DNA of 8,400 nucleotides from Nitriliruptoraceae bacterium (GCA_007118045.1 SKTG01000183.1:1-8400), one strand, 5' to 3'; counted from the first letter of the stretch, positions 1 to 6,738 are shown. A program made the numbers and translations. The notes: a model not told the origin generated them from the letters alone.

Positions 1-912
1 CGGGAACTGCTGCCGGATGTCGCCGACGTCGAACTCCAGGATGTCAGGTGGGCCGAGCTCGGTGATCTCCAGCCAGTCCTCGAGCGCCTGGACGTGACCG
101 GGGCTGTCGATGAGCGGTGTCATGTCGTCCGGGTCGAAGAAGAGCTCCCAGCCTTCTCCCTGCGAGACGTAGCCGATCATGCGCGACAGGCCGGTCCAGA
201 ACGTCTGCGTGTCACGCGACATCGACTCCATCGCGCCGAAGATCTCCTCGTCCTGCTGGAAGTACTCCGCGATGTCGCGGTACTGCTCCCAGGTCTGAGG
301 CGGTTCCAGTGCGTAGCCGTACTCGCTCTCGAACGCGTCCTGGTGTTCACCGTCGGAGAGGGCCTCTGCGTTGTAGTAGGCCATGAACAGATCGCAGTCC
401 ATCGGCATGATGAAGGTCTCAGCCTCCCAGCTCACGATGTCCTGACACACCGGTAGGACGTCGTCCCAGTCGATGACGTCATCACCTTCGATGCGGTCGT
501 CGAGGGGTTCCAGGAAACCGCCCCCGGCCATGTCGCCCAGCCAGGTCGGTAGCACGATCACCACGTCGTAGTCGTCGCTGCCAGCCTGGAACGAGGTCAT
601 CAGCGTGCCGAAGATCTCCGCGAAGGGGATCTCGATGAACTCGACCGAGGCACCGGTGTCCTCCTCCCATCGTTCGACGTGTGGCTTGATGGGTTCAGCC
701 AGGGAATCCCCGAGCTCGACCGCGACCCGGACCGTCTCTCCCTCGAGGTCGGCCGCTTCGTCCGTCGCCGGCTCCGGCGGTTCCGCCTCGTCCTCGGTCT
801 CGTCCTCGGTGACCTCCTCTCCGTTGCACGCCGCCAGGATGAGCGCGCCTGCGAGCAGCGTCGCCAGGCACCGTGTCCCTCTCCTACGCACTCCCACTGT
901 CGCTCGCCTCAT
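1..912 (-). CDS. ABC transporter substrate-binding lipoprotein, sugar type (partial, C-terminus off the left edge)
   Basis: An open minus-strand frame of 304 codons runs from an ATG at 912 to the window edge without a stop. The N-terminus is a lipoprotein signal: Arg-rich n-region (MRRATVGVRRRGTR), hydrophobic stretch and lipobox LAAC with the lipidated Cys at residue 29. A strongly acidic, Glu/Asp/Pro-rich linker follows (about residues 30-60), and then a mature domain starting ETVRVAVELGDS. Segments such as WEEDTGASVEFIEIPFAEIFGTL and YDVVIVLPTWLGDM, followed by a YYNAEAL element, are typical of family 1 extracellular solute-binding proteins, which capture sugars or oligosaccharides outside the membrane for an ABC importer. 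A GGGAG sequence lies 7 nt before the ATG. It lies 71 bp downstream of the SDR gene on the same strand, so the two are probably co-transcribed. Permease genes are expected beyond the left edge but are not seen. The ligand cannot be assigned. Confidence 0.88.
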   Translation of the reverse strand, partial: MRRATVGVRRRGTRCLATLLAGALILAACNGEEVTEDETEDEAEPPEPATDEAADLEGETVRVAVELGDSLAEPIKPHVERWEEDTGASVEFIEIPFAEIFGTLMTSFQAGSDDYDVVIVLPTWLGDMAGGGFLEPLDDRIEGDDVIDWDDVLPVCQDIVSWEAETFIMPMDCDLFMAYYNAEALSDGEHQDAFESEYGYALEPPQTWEQYRDIAEYFQQDEEIFGAMESMSRDTQTFWTGLSRMIGYVSQGEGWELFFDPDDMTPLIDSPGHVQALEDWLEITELGPPDILEFDVGDIRQQFP

Positions 913-983
913 GTCCTTACTCCCTCTCGCGGACGGTGCCAGGTGGTTGCCTGGTCTGCTGAAGCCTCAAAGGCGACGACGCG
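913..983 (-). other. Intercistronic gap with two small hairpins between the SDR and lipoprotein genes
   Basis: This 71-bp gap contains CCAGG/CCTGG arms around a 6-nt loop (939-954) and GCCT/AGGC arms around a 3-nt loop (964-974). Neither is followed by a T-run on the transcribed strand, so they are not convincing intrinsic terminators. Intercistronic stem-loops next to binding-protein genes often stabilise that part of the mRNA or adjust the ratio of the products, and that is a possible role here. The stems are short and could be chance in GC-rich DNA. Confidence 0.25.
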
Positions 984-1757
984 TCACTTGGCCAGGTAGC
1001 CGCCGTCGACATAGAGCGCGTGACCGACGATGTAGGACGCCTCGTCCGACGCGAGGAACACGGCAGCCTCGGCCACCTCCTCGGCGGTGCCGAGCCGGGC
1101 GATGGGCAGCTGCTCGATCGCTCCCGCACGCGCAGCATCCGGGTCGTCCTGCAGGTCCAGCCAGTCGTTGAACATCTTGGTGTCGATGAAGCTCGCGCAG
1201 ACGCAGTTGACACGGATGTCGTCAGCGATCAGCTCGAGGGCCATGCCCTTGGTCAGCAGGACCACCCCGCCCTTGGACGCGCAGTACGCGGCCGAGTCGG
1301 GCAGGCCGACGATGCCCAGCATCGAAGCGTTGTTGACGATCGCTCCGCCTCCACTCTCCCTCAGGTGGGGGATCGCCGCCTTCGAGCACAGGAAGGTGCC
1401 CTTGAGGTTGATGTCGAGGGTGTCGTCCCAGTCCTCGATCGGGAGCTCGGCGGTCTCCGGCCGCGGGAGTCGTCCCGGCGTGCCGGCGTTGTTGAAGAGC
1501 ACATCGAGTCGTCCGAAGCGTCCGACCGCTTCCGCGATCATGCGCTCGACCTGCGCCGGGTCGCGCACATCGGTAGCGACGAAGGCCGCGCGGCCGTCGT
1601 CGGGGAGCCACTCGGGTTCCTCCAGATCGGCGAGGAGGACCGAGCCGCCCTCGGCATGGATGATCCGGGCCGCCTCGCGGCCGATGCCCGAGCTCGCGCC
1701 CGTCAGGACCGCGACGCGATCCACGAAACGCGGTGGTCGACCGATCACATCCGCCAC
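984..1757 (-). CDS. SDR-family NAD-dependent oxidoreductase (classical type)
   Basis: A 257-aa classical short-chain dehydrogenase/reductase of normal length. Visible motifs are the cofactor loop TGASSGIG (19-26), Asp44 at the end of the second strand (favours NAD over NADP), NNAG (89-92), the structural Asn117 in DINLKG, and catalytic Ser145, Tyr158 and Lys162 (YCASK). The C-terminus VDGGY is also typical. Such enzymes oxidise secondary alcohols of sugars, polyols and sugar acids in the cytoplasm; the substrate is unknown. I chose the GTG start at 1757 because GGAGG (1765-1769) sits exactly 7 nt upstream. An in-frame TTG at 1775 would add six residues but would place that Shine-Dalgarno inside the gene. 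The usual V-x-PG loop after the active site reads CVCASF here, so Pro-Gly is replaced by Ala-Ser. It is the first gene of a minus-strand unit with the binding lipoprotein and diverges from the kinase gene. Confidence 0.92.
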   Translation of the reverse strand: MADVIGRPPRFVDRVAVLTGASSGIGREAARIIHAEGGSVLLADLEEPEWLPDDGRAAFVATDVRDPAQVERMIAEAVGRFGRLDVLFNNAGTPGRLPRPETAELPIEDWDDTLDINLKGTFLCSKAAIPHLRESGGGAIVNNASMLGIVGLPDSAAYCASKGGVVLLTKGMALELIADDIRVNCVCASFIDTKMFNDWLDLQDDPDAARAGAIEQLPIARLGTAEEVAEAAVFLASDEASYIVGHALYVDGGYLAK

Positions 1758-1764
1758 GTCGCTC

Positions 1765-1769
1765 CCTCC
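1765..1769 (-). promoter_or_regulatory. Shine-Dalgarno that fixes the SDR start at 1757
   Basis: The minus strand reads GGGAGGGAG over 1762-1770. Its GGAGG core ends 7 nt before the GTG at 1757, which is ideal spacing. It therefore argues for the GTG and against the TTG at 1775. Confidence 0.6.
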
Positions 1770-1845
1770 CGCCAAGTCGCGGGGACCGGTGTGCCGACGC
1801 CCCGACCTGCTGCTGCCCGACCTGATAGCGTCCTGTCATGGTATG

Positions 1846-1857
1846 CGTACAAGTACG
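1846..1857. promoter_or_regulatory. Candidate operator 1: palindrome CGTACAAGTACG
   Basis: Arms CGTAC and GTACG are perfect inverted repeats around a 2-nt AA spacer. The GT...AC outer pattern fits the general GntR-family operator form. It lies between the SDR and kinase genes, 14 nt after a TAGCGT -10-like hexamer, where a bound repressor would block transcription. A close relative stands before the isomerase gene at 3538-3550. The link to the fusion regulator encoded nearby is inferred from location and form only. Confidence 0.42.
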
Positions 1858-1925
1858 GTAGGTGGCGTGGCCCCGCCCCGTCAAGGGTTCGTGCCACCTT
1901 CGGCCCCCAGAGCGAGGAGGAACGC

Positions 1926-3416
1926 GTGTTCCTGGCTCACGATCTCGGCACCACCGGCAACAAGGCCTCCCTCTACGACGCCGACGGCCGACGCGTGGGG
2001 GCCGTCACGGCGGAGTACCCGACCGACTTCGGGTCGGGAGGCCGGGCTGAGCAGGACCCGGAGGCATGGTGGGAGGCCGTCGGATCGGCGACCCGGCACT
2101 TGCTCGCGGAGACCGAGGTGGCCGCGGGCCAGATCGAAGCGGTCTCCTTCTCCGGGCAGATGATGGGCGCCGTCCTGCTCGACGCAGTCGGGGCACCGGT
2201 CCGGCCCGCCATCATCTGGGCGGACACCCGTTCGGTCGCCCAGTGCGACAGACTGGTCGAGCGCGTCGGCATGCGTCGGGGGTACGAGATCACAGGCCAC
2301 CGCCTCAACCCGACCTATTCGCTGACCAAGGCCATGTGGGTCCGCGACGAGGAGCCCGAGGCCTGGGGGCGCACGAGCACGATGTGTCAGGCCAAGGATT
2401 TCGTCGCCTACCGGCTCTCGGGTGAGCTGGCGACGGATCCCTCCGATGCCTCGAGCACGAACGCTTTCGATCAGCGAGCCGGCCGTTGGTCCGAGGAGCT
2501 GCTGGCTGCGGCAGAGCTCGAAGCGACCGCCCTCCCCGAGGTCGTGCCCTCCACGACCGTGCTCGGCGGCGTGACCGAGGCGGCGGCCCGCCACACGGGT
2601 CTGCGCGCCGGGACGCCGGTCGTGCTCGGCGGCGGGGATGGGCCGTGTGGCGCCACCGGCGCCGCGCGCATCGGGCCCGAGGACGGCGTCTACTGCTACT
2701 TGGGGTCGTCCTCGTGGGTCTCACTCGCCGACGACGCCCCGCTGCTCGACCCCGGCATGCGCTCGATGACCTTCAACCACGTGGTGCCCGGGCGGTTCGT
2801 GCCCACGGCCACGATGCAGGCGGGTGGGGCCTCCCTCGAGTGGATCGCGGACGTCCTCGAGCCCGGCGGTGGCAGCGGTCGATGGGACCGTCTGCTGGCC
2901 GACGTCGACGCCAGCGAGGCTGCTGCGCAGGGTCTGCTCTTCCTCCCGCACCTGCTCGGTGAGCGGTCCCCGTACTGGAACCCCCGCGCCCGCGGCGCGT
3001 TCATTGGGCTGGGCAAGCACCACGGGCCGGCGACGCTGGTACGGGCGGTCATGGAGGGCGTGGCCATGAACCTGCGCACCTGCATCCAGGCCTTCGAGGA
3101 GCAAGGCTGGTCGGTGGAGTCCGTCGACGCGATCGGAGGCGGCGCCCGCAGCGAGGCCTGGCTGCGCATCTGCGCCGATGTCTGGGGCGTGGAGGTCCGG
3201 CAGCGTTCCCTGGTCGAGGAGGCCACGAGCCTCGGCGCTGCCGTCATCGGCGCGGTCGGAGTCGGCGGCCTGCCCGGGTTCGAGGCGGCCCGGGACTTCT
3301 CGCACGTCGAGCGCAGCTTCGAACCTGACCCGGATGCACACGAGCGGTACTGCCGACGCCATGAGCAGTTCCTGGACGCCTACCAGCGGTTGGAAGGTCT
3401 CTTCGCCGAGCTCTGA
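1926..3416 (+). CDS. FGGY-family carbohydrate kinase, xylulokinase-like
   Basis: A 496-aa protein, the usual length for FGGY sugar kinases, which transfer phosphate from ATP to a ketose or polyol in the cytoplasm. The N-terminal phosphate loop DLGTTGNKA (6-14) is followed by SGQMMG (76-81), equivalent to the xylulokinase SGQMHG signature, and WADTR (98-102). The second domain shows GGGD with the likely catalytic Asp238, then FLPHLLGERSPYWNPRARGAFIGL (residues 339-362) and IGGGARSEAW (403-412). These place it nearest D-xylulose kinases, but D-xylulose itself is not proven; related members act on L-xylulose, gluconate or tetritols. The GTG at 1926 is preceded by GAGGAGG (1914-1920) with 5-nt spacing, and the DLGTT motif follows at the expected distance. 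The frame stays open further upstream, but that part overlaps the SDR gene antisense and has no kinase features. It is followed after 154 bp by the isomerase gene. Confidence 0.93.
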   Translation: MFLAHDLGTTGNKASLYDADGRRVGAVTAEYPTDFGSGGRAEQDPEAWWEAVGSATRHLLAETEVAAGQIEAVSFSGQMMGAVLLDAVGAPVRPAIIWADTRSVAQCDRLVERVGMRRGYEITGHRLNPTYSLTKAMWVRDEEPEAWGRTSTMCQAKDFVAYRLSGELATDPSDASSTNAFDQRAGRWSEELLAAAELEATALPEVVPSTTVLGGVTEAAARHTGLRAGTPVVLGGGDGPCGATGAARIGPEDGVYCYLGSSSWVSLADDAPLLDPGMRSMTFNHVVPGRFVPTATMQAGGASLEWIADVLEPGGGSGRWDRLLADVDASEAAAQGLLFLPHLLGERSPYWNPRARGAFIGLGKHHGPATLVRAVMEGVAMNLRTCIQAFEEQGWSVESVDAIGGGARSEAWLRICADVWGVEVRQRSLVEEATSLGAAVIGAVGVGGLPGFEAARDFSHVERSFEPDPDAHERYCRRHEQFLDAYQRLEGLFAEL

Positions 3417-3570
3417 GCCCATCGCGCGTGCTACGGCAAGGTCGACGCCCACCTCTGCGCGCCACGGACCCCGACCGCCCCTGAGCTCGGCGCCAGCCCC
3501 ACCCCGGCGACCGATTCGAACCTGATAGCATGATGTCCGTACAGGTTACGTCACCGGAGGAGGACCTATC
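3417..3570 (+). promoter_or_regulatory. Leader/promoter region of the isomerase-dehydrogenase pair
   Basis: The 154-bp gap after the kinase has no clear terminator hairpin. Its last 50 bp repeat elements of the upstream divergent region: CCTGATAGC at 3521-3529, with TAGCAT (TAnnnT) at 3526-3531 and then TGTC, followed by a GTAC-type palindrome at 3538-3550. Fourteen of 17 positions from 3521 match the block starting at 1821. AACCTG (3519-3524) and CAGGTT (3542-3547) also form a 6-bp inverted repeat. This suggests a second promoter under the same control, although read-through from the kinase remains possible. No good -35 was found. Confidence 0.42.
3538..3550. promoter_or_regulatory. Candidate operator 2: CGTACAGGTTACG
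   Basis: Arms CGTA and TACG flank CAGGT. The site differs from the perfect palindrome at 1846-1857 by one substitution and one inserted T. It starts 6 nt after a TAGCAT -10-like hexamer and ends 5 nt before the GGAGGAGG Shine-Dalgarno of the isomerase gene, a position suited to repression. Binding by the local GntR-type regulator is inferred. Confidence 0.4.
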
Positions 3571-4149
3571 GTGGAGCCGCGTCTGGACCCCTTCGTCACC
3601 TTGCTCGACCTCCAGCGTGGCACCCTCGACCCGCAACGAGCGGACCCGGAACCGCGCTATGGGCGGGACCTCGTCGGGTTCTTCCAGACCGACCCCATCG
3701 ACCCCGAGGCGTTGATCTACCAGGTCCGGCCGATCCCTGTGCCCAAGGAACAGTCCGAGATCCAGTGCTCCACGACCACGATCGAGCCGGGCACCGTCGA
3801 TGGCGAGTACCACATGACCAAAGGCCACTTCCACGTGGTGCGCGAGCGATCGGAGATCTACCTCGGACTCGCCGGCGAAGGACTGCTCGTCGAGGCGACC
3901 GAGGACGGCCGGCATCACACCGAGCCGATGAGTCGAGGATCGCTCCATTACATCCCCGGTGGCTGGGCTCATCGCACCGTCAACGTCGGTGCCGAGCCCC
4001 TCACCTTCCTCGCGGCCTACATCGGTGACGCGGGTCAGGACTACGACACGATCCTGCGTGACGGCTTCCCGGTCGTCGTCCGTCGAGGCGAGAACGGACC
4101 GGAAGTCTCCCAGAACCCGCGCCATCCCCGCGTCGGCGCCGACACCTGA
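3571..4149 (+). CDS. Cupin-type (archaeal-type) phosphoglucose isomerase homologue
   Basis: A 192-aa single-domain cupin that matches the metal-dependent glucose-6-phosphate isomerase family best known from Pyrococcus and Thermococcus, in length as well as motifs. These enzymes interconvert glucose 6-phosphate and fructose 6-phosphate and are unrelated to the usual bacterial Pgi. The metal ligands are all present: His86 and His88 in TKGHFH, Glu95 in RSEIY and His134 in WAHRTVN. Family signatures TTTIEPGTVDGEYHMTKGHF (68-87), the Pro-Gly turn in HYIPGGWAH (126-134), EPLTFLAAY (142-150) and DAGQDYDTI (153-161) are clear. The GTG at 3571 has GGAGGAGG 7 nt upstream. It heads a pair with the hydroxyacid dehydrogenase 58 bp downstream. 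Because it sits beside a kinase and dehydrogenases, it may serve a different phosphorylated sugar rather than central glycolysis; that is inference. Confidence 0.88.
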   Translation: MEPRLDPFVTLLDLQRGTLDPQRADPEPRYGRDLVGFFQTDPIDPEALIYQVRPIPVPKEQSEIQCSTTTIEPGTVDGEYHMTKGHFHVVRERSEIYLGLAGEGLLVEATEDGRHHTEPMSRGSLHYIPGGWAHRTVNVGAEPLTFLAAYIGDAGQDYDTILRDGFPVVVRRGENGPEVSQNPRHPRVGADT

Positions 4150-4207
4150 CCGGCGCGGTGAGCCCCACGGGCGGACGGTGAGAGGACAGCTCCCGAGCAG
4201 GTGGGCC

Positions 4208-5170
4208 GTGAGCGCTGACGATCCCCTCGTGCTGGTCACCTCACGCTCGTTCGGCTCCGGACGAACCGACCCCGCGACGCGGCTCACCACCGCCGGACTG
4301 CAGGTCGTCCACGGGCCATCGGACCACGACGTGCAGGCCCTCGCGCCCGTGCTCGCCCGAGCACGGGCGTGGATCGCCGGCGCGGCGCCCATCGAGGAGG
4401 CCCATCTGGCGCGGGCGCCCCACCTCCGGCTGGTCGCGCGGTACGGCACCGGGACCGATGCGGTGGATCTCGCGGCGACGGACCGGCGCGGCGTGCTCGT
4501 GACCAACACGCCGGGAGCGAACGCGGAAGCCGTCGCCGACCACACGCTCGGGTTGCTGCTCGCGGTCCTACGTCGGGTGACGGAAGGCGACCGTGCGGTA
4601 CGTGCCGGTGAGACGCCACGCCTGGTAGGTCGGGAACTGGCGGCCCTGACGGCGGGCCTGGTCGGTTTCGGGGCCATCGGTCGCGCCGTGGCCAGACGCC
4701 TGCGGGCCCTGTGCGTCGACGTCCGCGTCGTAGACCCTGCCGTGCCCGCATCCGCTGCCGCTGCCGCCGGGGTCCAGGCGACGGACCTCGCCGAGCTCGT
4801 GGCAGGATGCGATGTGGTCTCGCTGCATCGGCCCGGCTCCGAGCAGCCCGTCCTCGATGCCGCCCTCCTCGCCGCGCTGCGCGACGACGCCGTGGTCATC
4901 AACACCGCCCGGGCCAGCCTGATCGACGAGCACGCGCTCGCCGCGGAACTCCGCAGCGGCCGGCTCCTCGGGGTCGGACTGGACGTGGTGAGCGGGCCGC
5001 GTAGCCCCCTGCACTGGACCCCGCGTACCATCCTCACCCCACACGTGGCCGGGCAGACCACCGAAGCCGTCGACCGGATGGGCGCTGCGACCGTCGATGA
5101 GGTGCTCCGCGTGCTCGTAGAGGACGTGCCCGTCCGTCACCCGGTCACGCTCAGCGAACGTCACGGGTGA
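4208..5170 (+). CDS. D-2-hydroxyacid dehydrogenase-family protein lacking the usual catalytic Glu
   Basis: A 320-aa member of the NAD(P)-dependent D-2-hydroxyacid dehydrogenase family (relatives of phosphoglycerate and glyoxylate/hydroxypyruvate reductases), which interconvert 2-hydroxy and 2-keto acids. Visible are the RYGTGTDAVD loop (78-87), NTPGANAEAVADH (100-112), the Rossmann motif GFGAIG (153-158), Asp176 ending the second strand (favours NAD), the catalytic Arg235 in NTARAS and His279 in TPHVAGQT. The catalytic Glu is normally five residues after the Asp of the LDV motif; here D259 is followed by VVSGP, so Pro264 stands in its place. The chosen GTG at 4208 starts just before the first strand LVLVTSRS and is preceded by AGGTGGG at short spacing. 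A GTG at 4178 would add ten residues. The stop overlaps the convergent regulator by 10 bp. Confidence 0.85.
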   Translation: MSADDPLVLVTSRSFGSGRTDPATRLTTAGLQVVHGPSDHDVQALAPVLARARAWIAGAAPIEEAHLARAPHLRLVARYGTGTDAVDLAATDRRGVLVTNTPGANAEAVADHTLGLLLAVLRRVTEGDRAVRAGETPRLVGRELAALTAGLVGFGAIGRAVARRLRALCVDVRVVDPAVPASAAAAAGVQATDLAELVAGCDVVSLHRPGSEQPVLDAALLAALRDDAVVINTARASLIDEHALAAELRSGRLLGVGLDVVSGPRSPLHWTPRTILTPHVAGQTTEAVDRMGAATVDEVLRVLVEDVPVRHPVTLSERHG

Positions 5171-6684
5171 CCGGCAGCATCCACGGTGCGACGGAGCGAA
5201 CGTGCCCGCTCCGCGACGAGCGCGAGGTCGCCGCGAGCGAGAGCGTCGGGCGGGCACAGCGCCGAGCCGATCGTGACACCGAGCGAGCCCGCAGCGAGCA
5301 GGTCGGGTACCTCGGCCTCGCCAACCCCCCCGGCGGGGACCACTGGCACGCCGGGGAGCGCGTCGCGTAGCGTCCGGAGGTACGAGGCTCCACCCATCGA
5401 GAACGGGAAGACCTCGACCGGGGTCCGGGTCGCCAGCCAGGCCGTCGAGACCTCCGCGGGGGACAGACCCGCAAGCATGACGGGCGTCGCGCCCGCGGCG
5501 GGGAGCACCTCGTCGCGGGCGTCCATCGGCGCCATGAGGAAGCGGGCACCCGCCTCGATCGCGGCCTCCACCGATGCCGCGTCGCGGACCCCGCGCGCTC
5601 CGACGACCGCTTCGGTCGTGGCGAGTGCCGCGAGCGTCTCCAGGGCCTGGCTGCCGGTCGCCGCGACGGCGAGAAGCGAGAAGCCGTGTCCTACGAGCAC
5701 CGAGGCCAGCTCTGCCGGTGCCTCGATGCGATGCGCTCGGAGCACGGCGATGACGCGGGTCGCGGCGATCCGTCCCTGGAGGCCCTCGGCCGGGTCCGCG
5801 GCGGTGATCGGGCGTGCCGCGGCCGGGCCTGTCCTCTGCTTCGCACTCGAGGGCCCCACCTCGCCCTGGTTCTCAGCGCCTGAGCCGTGGTCGACCAGCA
5901 CGTGACTGGTCGGTCGACCGTCGCTCGGCAGGATCTCGATCTCGAACGAGGTGCGGTCGCCACGGTGCCAGGCTTCGAACCACTCGAGGGGGCGCGCGTG
6001 TTGGTCTCGGCTGGTGCCTCGTAGGAACAGCAACGGTTCCCCGACCTCGACCCCGAGGTGAGGGGCGATGTCCTCGGGGGCGCCGACGGACTCCACGACC
6101 CTGCTGCCCTTGGTGGGCCGAAGCGACCAACGTTGCTCGATCAACCCGTACAGGGAGCGGTCCTCGAGTCCCTCATCGAGCAGACCGGAGAAGCGCTCGG
6201 CGCTGAGGTAGCTGCGGATGAAGGCGAGGACGCGGCCGTCGACCGAGCGGACCCGATCGATCCTCAGGCCTTGCTGTTCGCCGAGGAAGTCCTGCACGGG
6301 TAGCGGGAGCTCCGCGCGCTCCTGTGCGAGTACGGCGGTGCGGATGGAGTAACCCATGCGGTGCAGGTCGTCGAACAGCCCCGCGGCCCGCTGGACGAAG
6401 CGCTCCTGCAGCTTCTGCTCGGCCACGAAGCTGCCCCGTCCGCGCTCTGTGCGGACCAGGCCCACCGCCGCAAGGTTGGTGAGGGTCTGGCGGACCACGC
6501 TGCGTGACACCCCGTACCGCTCGCAGATGGCGCTCTCGGAAGGCAGCGGCGATCCCACCGCGTACCGCCCGCCCGCGATGTCGTCGCGGAGCAGTTGCTC
6601 GAGCTGGTGGTAGAGAGGCACCGGGGACGACCGGTCGATGCCTTGGGAGGTCTCGGTGGCTCCGGCCGGCGGTCGAACCGTCAC
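5161..6684 (-). CDS. GntR/HutC-type regulator with UTRA domain fused to a catalytically degenerate KDPG-aldolase domain
   Basis: One uninterrupted frame of 507 aa. Residues 23-86 are a GntR winged helix (PLYHQLEQLLRDDI, PLPSESAICERYGVSRSVVR, LVRTERGRGSFVA). Residues about 107-250 are a UTRA effector domain. Residues about 251-303 form a polar, Ala/Gly-rich linker. Residues 304-500 follow the KDPG/KHG aldolase fold end to end, including VPAGGV (448-453) and the C-terminal IGSALCPPDALARGD (472-486). By hand alignment to E. coli Eda, Glu45 is Ala339, Arg49 is Thr343 and the Schiff-base Lys133 is Glu424 (PVEVFP instead of the EFKFFP form), so aldolase activity is not expected. I infer a transcription factor whose third domain senses a KDPG-like acid phosphate. 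The GTG start has GGGGAGG 4 nt upstream. It diverges from the shikimate-dehydrogenase-like gene. Ordinary GntR/UTRA proteins are about 240-250 aa, half this length. Confidence 0.9.
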   Translation of the reverse strand: MTVRPPAGATETSQGIDRSSPVPLYHQLEQLLRDDIAGGRYAVGSPLPSESAICERYGVSRSVVRQTLTNLAAVGLVRTERGRGSFVAEQKLQERFVQRAAGLFDDLHRMGYSIRTAVLAQERAELPLPVQDFLGEQQGLRIDRVRSVDGRVLAFIRSYLSAERFSGLLDEGLEDRSLYGLIEQRWSLRPTKGSRVVESVGAPEDIAPHLGVEVGEPLLFLRGTSRDQHARPLEWFEAWHRGDRTSFEIEILPSDGRPTSHVLVDHGSGAENQGEVGPSSAKQRTGPAAARPITAADPAEGLQGRIAATRVIAVLRAHRIEAPAELASVLVGHGFSLLAVAATGSQALETLAALATTEAVVGARGVRDAASVEAAIEAGARFLMAPMDARDEVLPAAGATPVMLAGLSPAEVSTAWLATRTPVEVFPFSMGGASYLRTLRDALPGVPVVPAGGVGEAEVPDLLAAGSLGVTIGSALCPPDALARGDLALVAERARSLRRTVDAAGHP

Positions 6685-6738
6685 TGGACCTCCCCGGGCT
6701 GTACGGGTCGTGTGGTGCCGCGGGTCTCGCCGCGCGGC

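Larger units (their letters stand above)
1758..1925. promoter_or_regulatory. Divergent control region between the SDR and kinase genes
   Basis: These 168 bp separate two divergently transcribed genes and must hold both leaders and promoters. Visible elements are the word CCTGATAGC at 1821-1829, with an actinobacterial-style -10 TAGCGT (TAnnnT) at 1826-1831, and the palindrome CGTACAAGTACG at 1846-1857. The local sequence 1821-1860 is less GC-rich than its surroundings. No convincing -35 could be placed for the plus-strand promoter; a partial CCGACC lies 18 bp upstream of the TAGCGT. No separate minus-strand promoter could be fixed. Confidence 0.5.

Noticed and set aside
605..1171. Plus-strand open frames opposite the lipoprotein and SDR genes
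   Set aside because: They are shadows of the minus-strand genes, with biased Arg/Ser/Pro composition and no domain.
1758..1775. TTG start at 1775 for the SDR gene
   Set aside because: It would put the strong GGAGG at 1765-1769 inside the coding region; the GTG at 1757 has ideal spacing.
1020..1925. Upstream extension of the kinase frame to give a 798-aa protein
   Set aside because: The extra 300 residues overlap the SDR gene antisense, show no kinase features, and a strong Shine-Dalgarno with a correctly placed phosphate-loop motif marks the start at 1926.
3417..3520. Intrinsic terminator after the kinase gene
   Set aside because: Only long-range or very short GC-rich pairings are present and there is no T-run.
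3530..3715. Small open frame starting at an ATG just before the isomerase gene, a possible leader peptide
   Set aside because: It is out of frame with and deeply overlaps the isomerase gene, has no ribosome site of its own, and its ATG lies in the promoter-like element.
3244..5061. A 605-codon open frame on the minus strand opposite the kinase end, isomerase and dehydrogenase genes
   Set aside because: It is Arg/Ser/Thr/Pro-rich low-complexity translation typical of antisense frames in GC-rich DNA, has no recognisable domain, and lies opposite three well-supported genes.
5776..5931. Possibility that the regulator and aldolase-like domain are two genes joined by a sequencing error
   Set aside because: The linker is in one continuous frame with normal codon bias, and no stop, start with ribosome site, or frame change is visible in it.
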